DNA of 33,720 bases from a virus: IMG/VR virus record IMGVR_UViG_3300046462_000521, positions 1 through 33,720 of that record. One strand, given 5' to 3'. Position 1 is the stretch's first letter. Each line of letters starts with the position of its first letter. Made by a program: the position numbers and the translations under genes. The notes below the pieces were generated by a model, which did not search any database, was not told where the DNA came from, and saw nothing but the letters and a program-made list of their open reading frames with translations. Shown here in pieces: positions 1-5,787 of the stretch.

Positions 1-33
1 CGCCCGTCACATTGGCGTTACCTAACCCCTCGC

Positions 34-49
34 CGCCGCTATAGCGGCG
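34..49. promoter_or_regulatory. perfect 16-bp palindrome upstream of the first gene
   Basis: CGCCGCTATAGCGGCG is its own reverse complement and lies about 37 bases before the first start codon. It could be an operator or a short RNA hairpin, and its TATAGC centre could serve as part of a -10 element. No convincing -35 was seen. The role is inference; the symmetry is direct. Confidence 0.4.
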
Positions 50-86
50 CATGTTGGGAGACCGATCTGGTACGGAGGATGGCGCT

Positions 87-428
87 GTGAGCGTCGCCCC
101 CGCATGGGCCGTCACCGCTTGGTTCGACGGAGAAAAATTCATCGTCGAACAGGCCGGCCAAACCTTCCACTTCGATCCATGCGAACCTGCACGGATCACC
201 GCCTTCCTCAAGACCCTCCACGCGCGCGGCGCCACGCTACGCACGTCATACGATGCGGAGGCGGAAGCGCGGCTGCGCTTCGCCGCATCGTGGCAGGAGA
301 AGGGCGCTGAAATTCGTGCTCGCGAAGATGCGCGCAAAGCACGGGAACATGAGGCGCTTTTGCGCCGCGCCTCCAAAGTACAGAAGCGAAGGGACGCGAT
401 TAAGCTATTAGCGGAGGTCGGGCTGTGA
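87..428 (+). CDS. hypothetical basic protein, 113 aa
   Basis: No family was recognised. I start it at GTG 87 because GGAGG (75-79) is correctly spaced there; an in-frame ATG at 51 has no such site. The N-terminal half reads like a small beta-rich fold (AWFDGEKFIVEQAGQTFHF). The C-terminal half, rich in Arg, Lys, Glu and Ala, looks like one long helix or coiled coil and could bind nucleic acid, which is inference only. It ends in LLAEVGL, a weak match to the Leu-x-x-Leu-Gly-Leu tail seen on other early proteins here. Its stop overlaps the next start (GTGA), so the two are probably translationally coupled. The coding call is fairly secure; the function is unknown. Confidence 0.65.
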   Translation: MSVAPAWAVTAWFDGEKFIVEQAGQTFHFDPCEPARITAFLKTLHARGATLRTSYDAEAEARLRFAASWQEKGAEIRAREDARKAREHEALLRRASKVQKRRDAIKLLAEVGL

Positions 429-679
429 AAACCGATACTAGAGGAAAACCTTACGCCTCTCTGGCGCAAACCAAAGCGGGTGATTTCCTACAGGCAGATA
501 GTGACTTCTACTCAGACCGAGCAGATGGTACCGACTTCCACTGCATAAGACCCGGACGCATCTGCAGGGTTGAATACCATGAGGCTGGCCTTTATGTTAC
601 CTGTGCTAAAGGTAAACATTTCTTGTCGGGCCAACTTCACGAGGACGACGACTCCCTTATAGGATTTTATTCGCCGTGA
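425..679 (+). CDS. hypothetical small protein, 84 aa
   Basis: No family was recognised. It begins at a GTG that overlaps the preceding stop (GTGA), with GGAGG at 414-418 as ribosome binding site, and ends in another GTGA overlap with the HNH-like gene. The product is acidic and aromatic-rich with three Cys (HCIRPGRICR and VTCAKGKH). The second half, CRVEYHEAGLYVTCAKGKHFLSG in essence, suggests a small beta-barrel such as an SH3-like fold, which is inference. The DNA is visibly AT-richer than its neighbours, as in several other small accessory genes of this phage. Coding is supported by the coupled overlaps on both sides. Confidence 0.6.
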   Translation: MKTDTRGKPYASLAQTKAGDFLQADSDFYSDRADGTDFHCIRPGRICRVEYHEAGLYVTCAKGKHFLSGQLHEDDDSLIGFYSP

Positions 680-1077
680 ACCGCGCTGCCACATTCACTC
701 TCGCAGCCCTCATCGCAGGGGGTTCGGCCTTCGCCCTCGTTGCCCGCGAAGATTTCCCTGACCCGACTCTCACGCCGGGTCAGGTTGCCTCTACCAACAT
801 CCATGAGATATGTGCCTGGGGATATTCTCAAGCCCATCGCGGCCCCTCACAGCGCGGCGCGGTCTTGCGCCGATATGGAATCACAGGCGTTTTCTACGGA
901 GAAATCGACCATCGTGTTCCGCTCTGTCTCGGCGGCGCGGATACCTTGGAGAACCTGTGGCCCCAATCAGACTTCAAAGCAAAGGACCGTCTCGAATGGG
1001 CAACGTGCCGGGCCGTCTGCCAAGGCCGAATGGACCTTGGCAAGGCACAACAGCTTTTTATGGGAGATTGGAGATGA
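676..1077 (+). CDS. secreted HNH-like nuclease-family protein, 133 aa
   Basis: The N-terminus is a good Sec signal peptide: Asn-Arg, then a hydrophobic run over about residues 4-23 ending near LVA, so export to the periplasm is predicted. The mature part carries EIDHRVPLCLGGADTLENLW (residues 76-95), the Asp-His ... Asn pattern of an HNH-like beta-beta-alpha metal nuclease core (D78, H79, N93). Cys46, Cys84, Cys111 and Cys115 could form disulfides, which fits export. Similar short DH-x-x-P-L-x-L-G-G proteins occur in bacteria and phages, often annotated only as hypothetical. It starts at GTG 676 overlapping the previous stop. A single-TM ORF follows 3 bases after its stop. Possible roles are degrading incoming or extracellular DNA, or a structural use of the fold; activity is not shown. 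Confidence 0.65.
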   Translation: MNRAATFTLAALIAGGSAFALVAREDFPDPTLTPGQVASTNIHEICAWGYSQAHRGPSQRGAVLRRYGITGVFYGEIDHRVPLCLGGADTLENLWPQSDFKAKDRLEWATCRAVCQGRMDLGKAQQLFMGDWR

Positions 1078-1080
1078 ACG

Positions 1081-1212
1081 ATGGCGGGAAAAGTTATCGG
1101 CTGGTCTGTAGCCGTGCTGATTGCGCTGTTTCTCGCCTACTGCGGCGGTATCGCGATAGATGCGGTTAGAGGGGAACTCGACACAACGCTATGGGAGATG
1201 GATCATGGTTGA
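1081..1212 (+). CDS. small single-TM membrane protein, 43 aa
   Basis: A short ORF begins ATGGCGGGAAAAG, with GGAG at 1070-1073 as a well-placed ribosome binding site. Residues 5-26 (VIGWSVAVLIALFLAYCGGIAI) form one hydrophobic helix preceded by a Lys. The tail is acidic (GELDTTLWEMDHG), predicting a bitopic inner-membrane peptide. It starts 3 bases after the HNH-like gene, and its stop overlaps the start of the next gene, which fits a coupled operon. Single-TM peptides in phages can be holin-like, superinfection-exclusion or lysis-accessory proteins; nothing here decides between these. TATGGGAGAT occurs just before it (1059-1068) and again near its end (1190-1199), possibly another junction duplication. 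Confidence 0.55.
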   Translation: MAGKVIGWSVAVLIALFLAYCGGIAIDAVRGELDTTLWEMDHG

Positions 1213-1927
1213 GATTAGCAATGCGGAGGCGAGCGCCAACATACTGCGCTTTGCCGAGGAGGGGCGGATTGTGCAAGGGCTTTGGCACGGCAGGCAGGGG
1301 CACGACGGGCGCGAAATCGCGTGCCTCTTGGGGGCGATCCACCCGAGCGTGACTAGCGCGGAGGAGTGTAATGGGAAGCTGATGCCGATGTGGCTGGCCA
1401 AGCTGACGCCGCTACTGTTCGACAGCATTCAGGCGGTTGAGATCGTGGCCGTGGCGCGGCGATATGGCGAGCTGGTGGCGCGCTGGGGCGGCCTCGCCCC
1501 CGAGGCATGGGAGCGGGTCAAAACCGCGTTCCTGATTCGGACGGTTGACGAGGCGATGGAGGCCGCGCGGCCGGTTTCCAAGAGGAAACCGTATTGGCCA
1601 GCGGTCGAGGCCGCCTGTAACAACACTAAATCCGCCCTCGAGAGCGGCGATAAGAAGGCCTTGAAGGCGGCGCGGGCGGCGCGGGCGGTGGAGGCGGCGG
1701 TGTGGGCGGTAGAGGCGGTGGAGGGGGCGGCGGCGGCGCGGGCGGTGTGGACGGCGGAAGAGGCGGCGGGGGCGGCGGAGGCGGAGGGGGCGGAGACGGA
1801 GGCGGTAGCGGTGTGGACGGCGGCGGCGGAGGGGGCGGGGGCGGCGGTGCAGGCGGAGACGGAGGCGGTGTTTTGCCTTCGCCTGTTCACGTTCATCCTA
1901 GACCGCATTGAGGCCGAGTGCCCATGA
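1205..1927 (+). CDS. protein with long Ala/Glu-rich low-complexity C-terminal region, 240 aa
   Basis: I start it at ATG 1205 because GGGAG at 1193-1197 is well spaced there; upstream in-frame starts lack a site. Residues 1-130 look globular (FAEEGRIVQGLWHG ... REIACLLGAIHPSV) and resemble, loosely, phage proteins that precede Ala-rich tails; I cannot name the family. From about residue 155 the protein is almost all Ala, Glu, Val, Arg, Gly and Trp in A-x-x-A patterns, probably an amphipathic helix, then ends in a hydrophobic stretch (FCLRLFTFILDRI). The DNA behind this is an extreme G-rich tract with in-frame repeats (1742-1870). It overlaps the previous gene by 8 bases and the next by ATGA. 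The call as a gene is firm; function unknown. Confidence 0.65.
   Translation: MVEISNAEASANILRFAEEGRIVQGLWHGRQGHDGREIACLLGAIHPSVTSAEECNGKLMPMWLAKLTPLLFDSIQAVEIVAVARRYGELVARWGGLAPEAWERVKTAFLIRTVDEAMEAARPVSKRKPYWPAVEAACNNTKSALESGDKKALKAARAARAVEAAVWAVEAVEGAAAARAVWTAEEAAGAAEAEGAETEAVAVWTAAAEGAGAAVQAETEAVFCLRLFTFILDRIEAECP
1742..1870 (+). repeat. G-rich two-copy tandem repeat (about 66 and 63 bp)
   Basis: GCGGTGTGGACGGCGG occurs at 1742-1757 and 1808-1823, and GGCGGAGACGGAGGCGGT at 1789-1806 and 1852-1869. Together they define two in-frame units, each encoding AVWTA...AETEAV. The wider tract 1660-1870 has almost no T and few A, with many GG and GGG runs. Confidence 0.8.
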
Positions 1928-2145
1928 CTCCCGACGAACAGGAGGCCCTCTCCCGCGCTCTCTCCAACGACATCATCATCACGTTGCAACTCTCCAGCGG
2001 CAACATCGCTGTTTTCAACAGCGCCCGCGCGCTATGCGGCATTGTAGCAGATTGGCGACAAGCGCGGCTGGTGTGGTACGCGCCGCCCAGGAACAGCCGA
2101 ACTGCAGCCGAACATCGTCCGACTTTAGAGGAGCTTGGGCTATGA
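1924..2145 (+). CDS. hypothetical protein ending in the LEELGL tail, 73 aa
   Basis: No family was recognised. ATG 1924 overlaps the preceding stop (ATGA), which favours it over GTG 1918. The N-terminal two thirds (DEQEALSRALSNDIIITLQLSSGNIAVFNSARALCG) suggest a helix followed by a strand pair. The end, AAEHRPTLEELGL, is the clearest example of a short C-terminal motif shared with other early proteins in this window. The last 29 bases before the stop region (2110-2138) are repeated at 2372-2400 after the next gene. The tail-coding sequence also contains GAGGAG, which serves as ribosome binding site for the next gene. Confidence 0.65.
   Translation: MTPDEQEALSRALSNDIIITLQLSSGNIAVFNSARALCGIVADWRQARLVWYAPPRNSRTAAEHRPTLEELGL
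2110..2138 (+). repeat. 29-bp direct repeat, copy 1 (other copy 2372-2400)
   Basis: Positions 2110-2138 are identical to 2372-2400; one mismatch follows, then three more identical bases. Copy 1 encodes the EHRPTLEELG tail of the gene ending at 2145 and carries a GAGGAG ribosome binding site. Confidence 0.9.
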
Positions 2146-2369
2146 CCGCCAAGGTTGTCAGGCTTGAAAATCCAGTTGACATCGTGGCAATGCTGCGCGG
2201 CGCGGCCGATCGGATCGAGGCGGGTGAGTATCCCGATCTGCAATTCATCACCGCTGTTTTTGTCAATCGAGACAGCAGCTTTATCACTTACGGGTGGGGC
2301 CAGATGTCCACTCTGGAAGCGATCGGCTCGCTGGCTCGGGCAATTCGGAGCGATCTGGTAGACGAATGA
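2142..2369 (+). CDS. hypothetical protein lying between direct repeats, 75 aa
   Basis: It starts at ATG 2142 (ATGA overlap) with GAGGAG at 2129-2134 upstream. The sequence (MTAKVVRLENPVDIVAMLRGAADRIEAGEY ... SSFITYGWGQMSTLEAIGSLARAIRSDLVDE) looks like a compact alpha/beta domain. Similar small proteins with a central beta hairpin and a final helix are common hypothetical genes in phages of Gram-negatives, but I cannot name the family. The gene lies exactly between the two copies of the 29-bp repeat, so it looks like an insertion between the preceding gene and the helicase. Its stop is followed at once by repeat copy 2, which supplies the helicase ribosome binding site. Confidence 0.65.
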   Translation: MTAKVVRLENPVDIVAMLRGAADRIEAGEYPDLQFITAVFVNRDSSFITYGWGQMSTLEAIGSLARAIRSDLVDE

Positions 2370-2371
2370 GA

Positions 2372-2400
2372 GAACATCGTCCGACTTTAGAGGAGCTTGG
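2372..2400 (+). repeat. 29-bp direct repeat, copy 2 (other copy 2110-2138)
   Basis: Same 29 bases as 2110-2138. Here the copy is non-coding or vestigial: read from ATG 2366 it would again spell MREHRPTLEELGL, but the frame runs on through the helicase gene. Its GAGGAG (2391-2396) serves as ribosome binding site for the helicase at 2406. Confidence 0.9.
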
Positions 2401-2405
2401 TCTAA

Positions 2406-3854
2406 ATGCGCGAGCCAACCCCCGAACAGGCGGCGATCCTCGCCGCCGCCGTCGGCACCACCGACAACCTTCTCGTCAACGCCCTCGCTGGCACCGGCAA
2501 AACCTCTACCATCGAGATGATCTGCGCCGCGATCCAGGGCATCCCTATCCTCTACCTCGCCTTCAACAAGCGCATCGTAGACGAGGCCGTCAAACGAATG
2601 CCCTCCCACGTCGAGTGTCGCACACAGAACTCCGTCGGCCACCGAGTCTGGGGCCAAGCGACTGGGCGCCGGCTTGTCGTTGCAGCTGACAAGATGCGAA
2701 CCATCGTCCGCGCCCTCATCAGCGAAATGCCGAAGGCTCACCAAGGTGCCTACTGGGGTGATTTCTCCGACATCCTGAAGTGGTGCCAGCGCGCCAAACG
2801 GGACGGCTACGTACCCAAACGATGGGTCGGCCCCTGCCAGCCAGTCATGGACTGGGAGGAGTTCACCGACAGATACGACGACGATATGCCGCATCGTGGC
2901 ATCTTGGACGACGCTCTCATGCGATCCATCAGCGCGGCCTACGAGGGTGGTATCGACTACGATGACCAGATCTACATGCCCGTCATCTTCGGCGGCCCCT
3001 GGCCCAGATTCCCGCTCGTCATCGTAGATGAGGCCCAGGACCTGTCCCCCCTCAATCACGCGATGCTGTATGAGCTGGTATCTAAACGCCTCATCGCCGT
3101 CGGCGATCCGTGGCAGTCCATCTACGCTTTCCGCGGCGCTGTCTGTAACGGCATGTCAGCCCTGCACGAGCGCTTCTCCATGACCGATCTCCCCCTCTCC
3201 GTCACCTTCCGCGTTCCCAAGACAGGAGTCGAACGTGCCCGATCCAGAGTACCGCATTTCGTTGCGGCCTTGGCTAATCCGGTCGGCGAGGTCACGACCC
3301 TCGCCGAGTGGTCCGCCGCCGACGTACCCGCCGAAGCCGCCATCATCTGCAGAAACAACGCCCCCCTCATCTCCTTGGCATTCAAACTTCTGCGCAGCGG
3401 TCGCGCTATTAAGTTGGTGGGAATGGATATTGGTGCTGGCTTGGTCCGCACTTTGCGCAAGCTCGGCCCTCTCGATCTTCACGGCGTGGCGCTGACCACC
3501 GCCATCTACGACTGGACCGAGCGCGAACTTCGCACCGCACGACGTTCAACCGGCGCGATCTACGACCGCCAGGAATGTCTCTACGCTCTCTGCGAGGGCC
3601 GCTCTTCTCTCGGCGATGCCATCGCCAACGCAGAGGATTTGTTCCGCCGCGAAGGTCCAATTCAGCTTCTCTCTGGCCACAAATCCAAGGGTCTCGAGTG
3701 GCCCGTCGTGTTCCACCTCGATCCGTGGCGCATTCCCTCAAAATTCGCACGCGCTGGCGAGGTGCTGGAACAGGAGCTAAACGTGAAATATGTGATCGAG
3801 ACGCGGTTCAAGGAGCGTCTCGTGCTGGTTAACCTGGAGGGGTGGAGACAATGA
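2406..3854 (+). CDS. SF1 (UvrD/Rep-like) DNA helicase, 482 aa
   Basis: Helicase motifs appear in order: Walker A NALAGTGKTS (25-34), AFNKR motif Ia (52-56), Walker B DEAQD (208-212), motif III VGDPWQSIYAFRGA (232-245), motif IV TFR (267-269), motif V GHKSKGLEW (424-432) and motif VI YVIETR (462-467). UvrD normally has YVALTR at the last site, so the arginine finger position is kept. This is the UvrD/Rep/PcrA superfamily in compact form: it lacks the large 1B/2B insertions of the 650-720 residue cellular enzymes. Probable role: 3'-5' unwinding in phage replication or recombination. The ribosome binding site is GAGGAG within the second 29-bp repeat. Its stop overlaps the next start (ATGA). Confidence 0.92.
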   Translation: MREPTPEQAAILAAAVGTTDNLLVNALAGTGKTSTIEMICAAIQGIPILYLAFNKRIVDEAVKRMPSHVECRTQNSVGHRVWGQATGRRLVVAADKMRTIVRALISEMPKAHQGAYWGDFSDILKWCQRAKRDGYVPKRWVGPCQPVMDWEEFTDRYDDDMPHRGILDDALMRSISAAYEGGIDYDDQIYMPVIFGGPWPRFPLVIVDEAQDLSPLNHAMLYELVSKRLIAVGDPWQSIYAFRGAVCNGMSALHERFSMTDLPLSVTFRVPKTGVERARSRVPHFVAALANPVGEVTTLAEWSAADVPAEAAIICRNNAPLISLAFKLLRSGRAIKLVGMDIGAGLVRTLRKLGPLDLHGVALTTAIYDWTERELRTARRSTGAIYDRQECLYALCEGRSSLGDAIANAEDLFRREGPIQLLSGHKSKGLEWPVVFHLDPWRIPSKFARAGEVLEQELNVKYVIETRFKERLVLVNLEGWRQ

Positions 3855-4216
3855 AAACTGAGACCGAGGCCGACGTGATGGAGCGGGCACACGAGATCAT
3901 TCGTTCGGCAGCGCCAAGGGCAGATTTCCTACCTGCCGCCATTGCCCGCGCTCTGACCGAGTACGGCGACCAGCGCGCCCGCGAGGCCCGCGACAGTCTG
4001 CGCGAGCAGGGCTACTGCGTGGCGTGCGGGGTCTATCATCGCGTCGGCAACTGCGAAGCGGTCGAGAACACGAGACGCGAGGCCCGCGCGGCGGCGATTG
4101 AGGAGGCAGCTCAGGTCGTCGAGGAGCATAGCAAGTCTCCAGTCGGCATAACGTGGGGCAAACTAGAGACCGCCATCCGTGCGCTCGTTTCGAGGTCCGA
4201 GGGACGGCAGCAATGA
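3851..4216 (+). CDS. hypothetical protein with Cys/His cluster, 121 aa
   Basis: It starts at ATG 3851, overlapping the helicase stop, with GGAGG at 3836-3840. The central YCVACGVYHRVGNC has C-x2-C-x3-H-x4-C spacing and could bind one zinc ion. The flanks are helical and rich in Ala, Arg and Glu (EYGDQRAREARDSLREQ and RREARAAAIEEAAQVVEEH), suggesting helices around a zinc knuckle. The final segment (WGKLETAIRALVSRSEG) resembles the C-terminal helix of many small phage proteins of unknown role. It is coupled to the next gene by ATGA. No specific function can be assigned. Confidence 0.65.
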   Translation: MKTETEADVMERAHEIIRSAAPRADFLPAAIARALTEYGDQRAREARDSLREQGYCVACGVYHRVGNCEAVENTRREARAAAIEEAAQVVEEHSKSPVGITWGKLETAIRALVSRSEGRQQ

Positions 4217-4443
4217 ACGTCGTCGAAGGTTACTGCCCTGCATGTGGGTGTTGGGCCATGCGCCGGCACGGCCTCGCCGGAACGACTGGCGTGACCGGCG
4301 TAATCTGCACTAACTGTGGCTCGGATAGGTACATGGTTGTTTCTGAGACCGTGTGTAATATTCCAAAGGTGGAGCAAGCGCAAGCTGCTGTCTATGACAT
4401 AGCACAAGCTATAAAAGCGGCCGTCGAAGGAGATGAGGGGTGA
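4213..4443 (+). CDS. small zinc-ribbon protein, 76 aa
   Basis: ATG 4213 overlaps the previous stop (ATGA). Two CxxC knuckles, CPACGCW near residue 8 and CTNCGSDRY near residue 34, are separated by about 23 residues containing a Gly/Thr-rich turn. This is the layout of a one-zinc ribbon of the kind used in nucleic acid or protein binding. The C-terminal 30 residues form a predicted helix (VEQAQAAVYDIAQAIKAAVEGDEG). It is the last gene of the first coupled block: a gene-free stretch with a promoter follows. The zinc-ribbon call is from motif spacing; the target is unknown. Confidence 0.7.
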   Translation: MNVVEGYCPACGCWAMRRHGLAGTTGVTGVICTNCGSDRYMVVSETVCNIPKVEQAQAAVYDIAQAIKAAVEGDEG

Positions 4444-4477
4444 GTTGGCGCCGCCCAACGAGACATGACGATTTTTA

Positions 4478-4506
4478 TTGACAACGTGTACACATTCGGG
4501 CATCAT
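4478..4506 (+). promoter_or_regulatory. sigma70-like promoter
   Basis: TTGACA (4478-4483) matches the -35 consensus exactly. After a 17-base spacer, CATCAT (4501-4506) matches four of six -10 positions. It lies in the only sizeable gene-free gap of the early region, 35 bases before the next start. The spacer holds the palindrome GTGTACAC (4486-4493), a possible operator. ATGACAACATCGTACA at 4514-4529 partly repeats the -35 region. Confidence 0.6.
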
Positions 4507-4540
4507 GTACCGGATGACAACATCGTACAGAGGACATCAG

Positions 4541-5041
4541 ATGACCGCAATCACTATCCAGGGCTACAAGTTCGAGGTTCCCGAAGGCGCGATCGCTTCC
4601 ATCGTCGTCGGCTATACCCTTCAGGAAGAGGGTGAGGTCCACGCGCTGCGCCAGACGAAGCTCGAAAACCTCCGCAATAACTTCGCAGCGAAGGTCAAGG
4701 CGAAACTGAACGGCGCCGAGACTATTCCCGACGACGATCTCGCTGCGCTCCAGTCCGAGTTCGGCGAATACGCCGTCGCGTACAAATTCGGCCTCCGTGC
4801 TCCCGGCGAAGCCCGTCAGAAGCTCGATCCGGTCACCCGCGAGATGCTCAAGCTCGCGAAGGACGATTTCGCCAAGGCGTATTACGCCAAGTACGGCGAG
4901 AAGGCTGACAAGGAACTCGTGGCGGCTCGTGGCGAGGAGCTGATGGACAAGCGGCGTGACGATTACCAGAAGCGCGCGCGTGCCATCCTGCGTCAACGCG
5001 AGCAGATCGCGACGGACACTCTAGAGACCCTTGGTCTCTAG
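4541..5041 (+). CDS. conserved-looking early protein with LETLGL tail, 166 aa
   Basis: I start it at ATG 4541 because AGAGGA (4529-4534) is well placed there and the promoter lies just upstream; an in-frame start at 4478 would sit on the -35 box. The N-terminus is a short beta unit (ITIQGYKFEVPEGAIASIVVGYTLQEEG). The remainder is highly charged and helical (LRQTKLENLRNNFAAKVKAKL ... DDFAKAYYAKYGEKADKELVAARGEELMDKRRDDYQKRARAIL), perhaps a coiled coil. It ends DTLETLGL, one of the shared tails. It is first after the promoter, has its own leader and is followed by a hairpin, so it may be highly expressed. A DNA-binding or structural accessory role in replication is possible; no family was recognised. 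Confidence 0.75.
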   Translation: MTAITIQGYKFEVPEGAIASIVVGYTLQEEGEVHALRQTKLENLRNNFAAKVKAKLNGAETIPDDDLAALQSEFGEYAVAYKFGLRAPGEARQKLDPVTREMLKLAKDDFAKAYYAKYGEKADKELVAARGEELMDKRRDDYQKRARAILRQREQIATDTLETLGL

Positions 5042-5076
5042 GGTTCGGCGGGGGTTTCCCCCAGGTTAACCCGTCG

Positions 5077-5108
5077 AGGGGCCAAGGCCCAACCCGGCCT
5101 TGGCCCCT
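5077..5108 (+). terminator. strong intergenic hairpin without U tract
   Basis: A perfect 13-bp inverted repeat (arms 5077-5089 and 5096-5108, first arm AGGGGCCAAGGCC) has a 6-base loop. It lies 36 bases after one gene and 13 before the next start. No T run follows, so it is more likely an mRNA-stabilising or processing structure, or an attenuator, than a simple intrinsic terminator. Confidence 0.55.
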
Positions 5109-5121
5109 AACGGAGGTTCAC

Positions 5122-5277
5122 ATGCCATCCAAATCTCCTAAGCAGGCCCGCCTTATGGCCGCTGCTGCCCACAATCCCGCCTTCGCCAAGAAAGTCGGCG
5201 TCCCCGCCAAAGTGGCGAAAGAGTTCAATCAGGCCGACAAGGGCACCGGCATCCTGCGTAAGCGGAGGAAGAAATGA
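5122..5277 (+). CDS. small basic phage protein, 51 aa
   Basis: ATG 5122 follows CGGAGG with good spacing. The product begins MPSKSPKQARLMAAAAHNP, continues AFAKKVGVPAKVAKEFNQAD and ends in a basic RKRRKK run. This S-x-x-Q-x-x-L-M-A-A-A-x-x-x-P-x-F-A-K-K-V-G pattern is a very widespread small phage protein of unknown function, recognised from general knowledge. The basic tail suggests nucleic-acid binding. Its stop overlaps the next start (ATGA). Confidence 0.8.
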   Translation: MPSKSPKQARLMAAAAHNPAFAKKVGVPAKVAKEFNQADKGTGILRKRRKK

Positions 5278-5543
5278 AGCTCTGGAAAATAAGCCAGACC
5301 GCCCATGAAGATTGGGATACCTATGACAGCGCCGTTGTGGCAGCAGCATCGGAGGATGCTGCTCGAGGAATTCATCCTGGAATGGGTGGTGACTGGGACA
5401 ACAACGCACGGTGTTGGGCCTCCGAGAGTAGCGGCTATGGCACCTGGTGTCGAACGCCAATCCTCGTCAAAGTCGAATTGATCGGGGAAGCCGTCGAAGA
5501 CACACCTACCGGCGTAATTGTTGCCAGTTTCCACGCCGGTTAA
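5274..5543 (+). CDS. conserved hypothetical phage protein, 89 aa
   Basis: ATG 5274 overlaps the previous stop, and the basic-tail coding sequence AGCGGAGGAAG supplies a ribosome binding site. The sequence (MKLWKISQTAHEDWDTYDSAVVAAASEDAARGIHPGM ... WCRTPILVKVELIGEAVEDTPTGVIVASFHAG) matches in layout a small protein often seen in phages of Proteobacteria: a first strand, a D-T-Y-D-S-A-V-V-A-A helix, a Trp-rich loop, then V-K-V-E-L-I-G-E-A and a final VIVASFHAG strand. No biochemical role is known to me. It is directly followed by the next ATG with no gap. Confidence 0.75.
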   Translation: MKLWKISQTAHEDWDTYDSAVVAAASEDAARGIHPGMGGDWDNNARCWASESSGYGTWCRTPILVKVELIGEAVEDTPTGVIVASFHAG

Positions 5544-5777
5544 ATGGCTCGCCGCGGCCGTCCCCCAAAGGGCTTCACCGTTGACACCGACTTGCCGGAG
5601 CTTCTTGAGATATGGAACCGCGCTACCGCCTCGCCCTCCGGCATCGCCATCGCGTCGTCGCGGCCAAACCGCCTCGCGCAGAAGCTGTACTACGCCCGGC
5701 GCGAGTGCGGCCACAACGCTTATGATGGCTGGACGGTAGTTGAACAGGAGGATGAGGTATGGATACAACCGCGCTGA
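5544..5777 (+). CDS. hypothetical protein with AT-hook-like N-terminus, 77 aa
   Basis: The start codon immediately follows the previous stop. The N-terminus MARRGRPPKGF contains R-G-R-P-P-K-G, close to the AT-hook core (Gly-Arg-Pro flanked by basic residues) that binds the minor groove. The middle segment (ELLEIWNRATASPSGIAIASSRPNRLAQKLYYARRE) reads like the small helical domain of phage proteins that often begin RGRP and contain a similar F/YxAR pattern. DNA binding is therefore a reasonable inference, not shown. The C-terminus (GWTVVEQEDEVWIQPR) looks like a beta hairpin. GAGGG near its stop (5776-5780) serves the following gene. Confidence 0.65.
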   Translation: MARRGRPPKGFTVDTDLPELLEIWNRATASPSGIAIASSRPNRLAQKLYYARRECGHNAYDGWTVVEQEDEVWIQPR

Positions 5778-5787
5778 GGGTCCCCTA

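Noticed and set aside
1429-1989. - strand Ala/Ser-rich frame across the G-rich tract
   Set aside because: The tract has almost no T on the + strand and few stop trinucleotides in any frame, so open frames arise trivially.
1893-3059. Long open frame of 388 codons on the - strand opposite the helicase
   Set aside because: The helicase on the + strand has complete SF1 motifs. The opposite frame shows no recognisable domain and is a GC-skew shadow; it also lacks a credible ribosome binding site.
3842-3850. GTG start three codons upstream for the Cys/His protein at 3851
   Set aside because: ATG 3851 is better spaced from GGAGG and makes the ATGA overlap seen at many junctions here.
5077-5108. 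Classic intrinsic terminator
   Set aside because: The stem is strong, but no U tract follows and the next gene starts 13 bases later with its own ribosome binding site. I list it as a hairpin with modest confidence.
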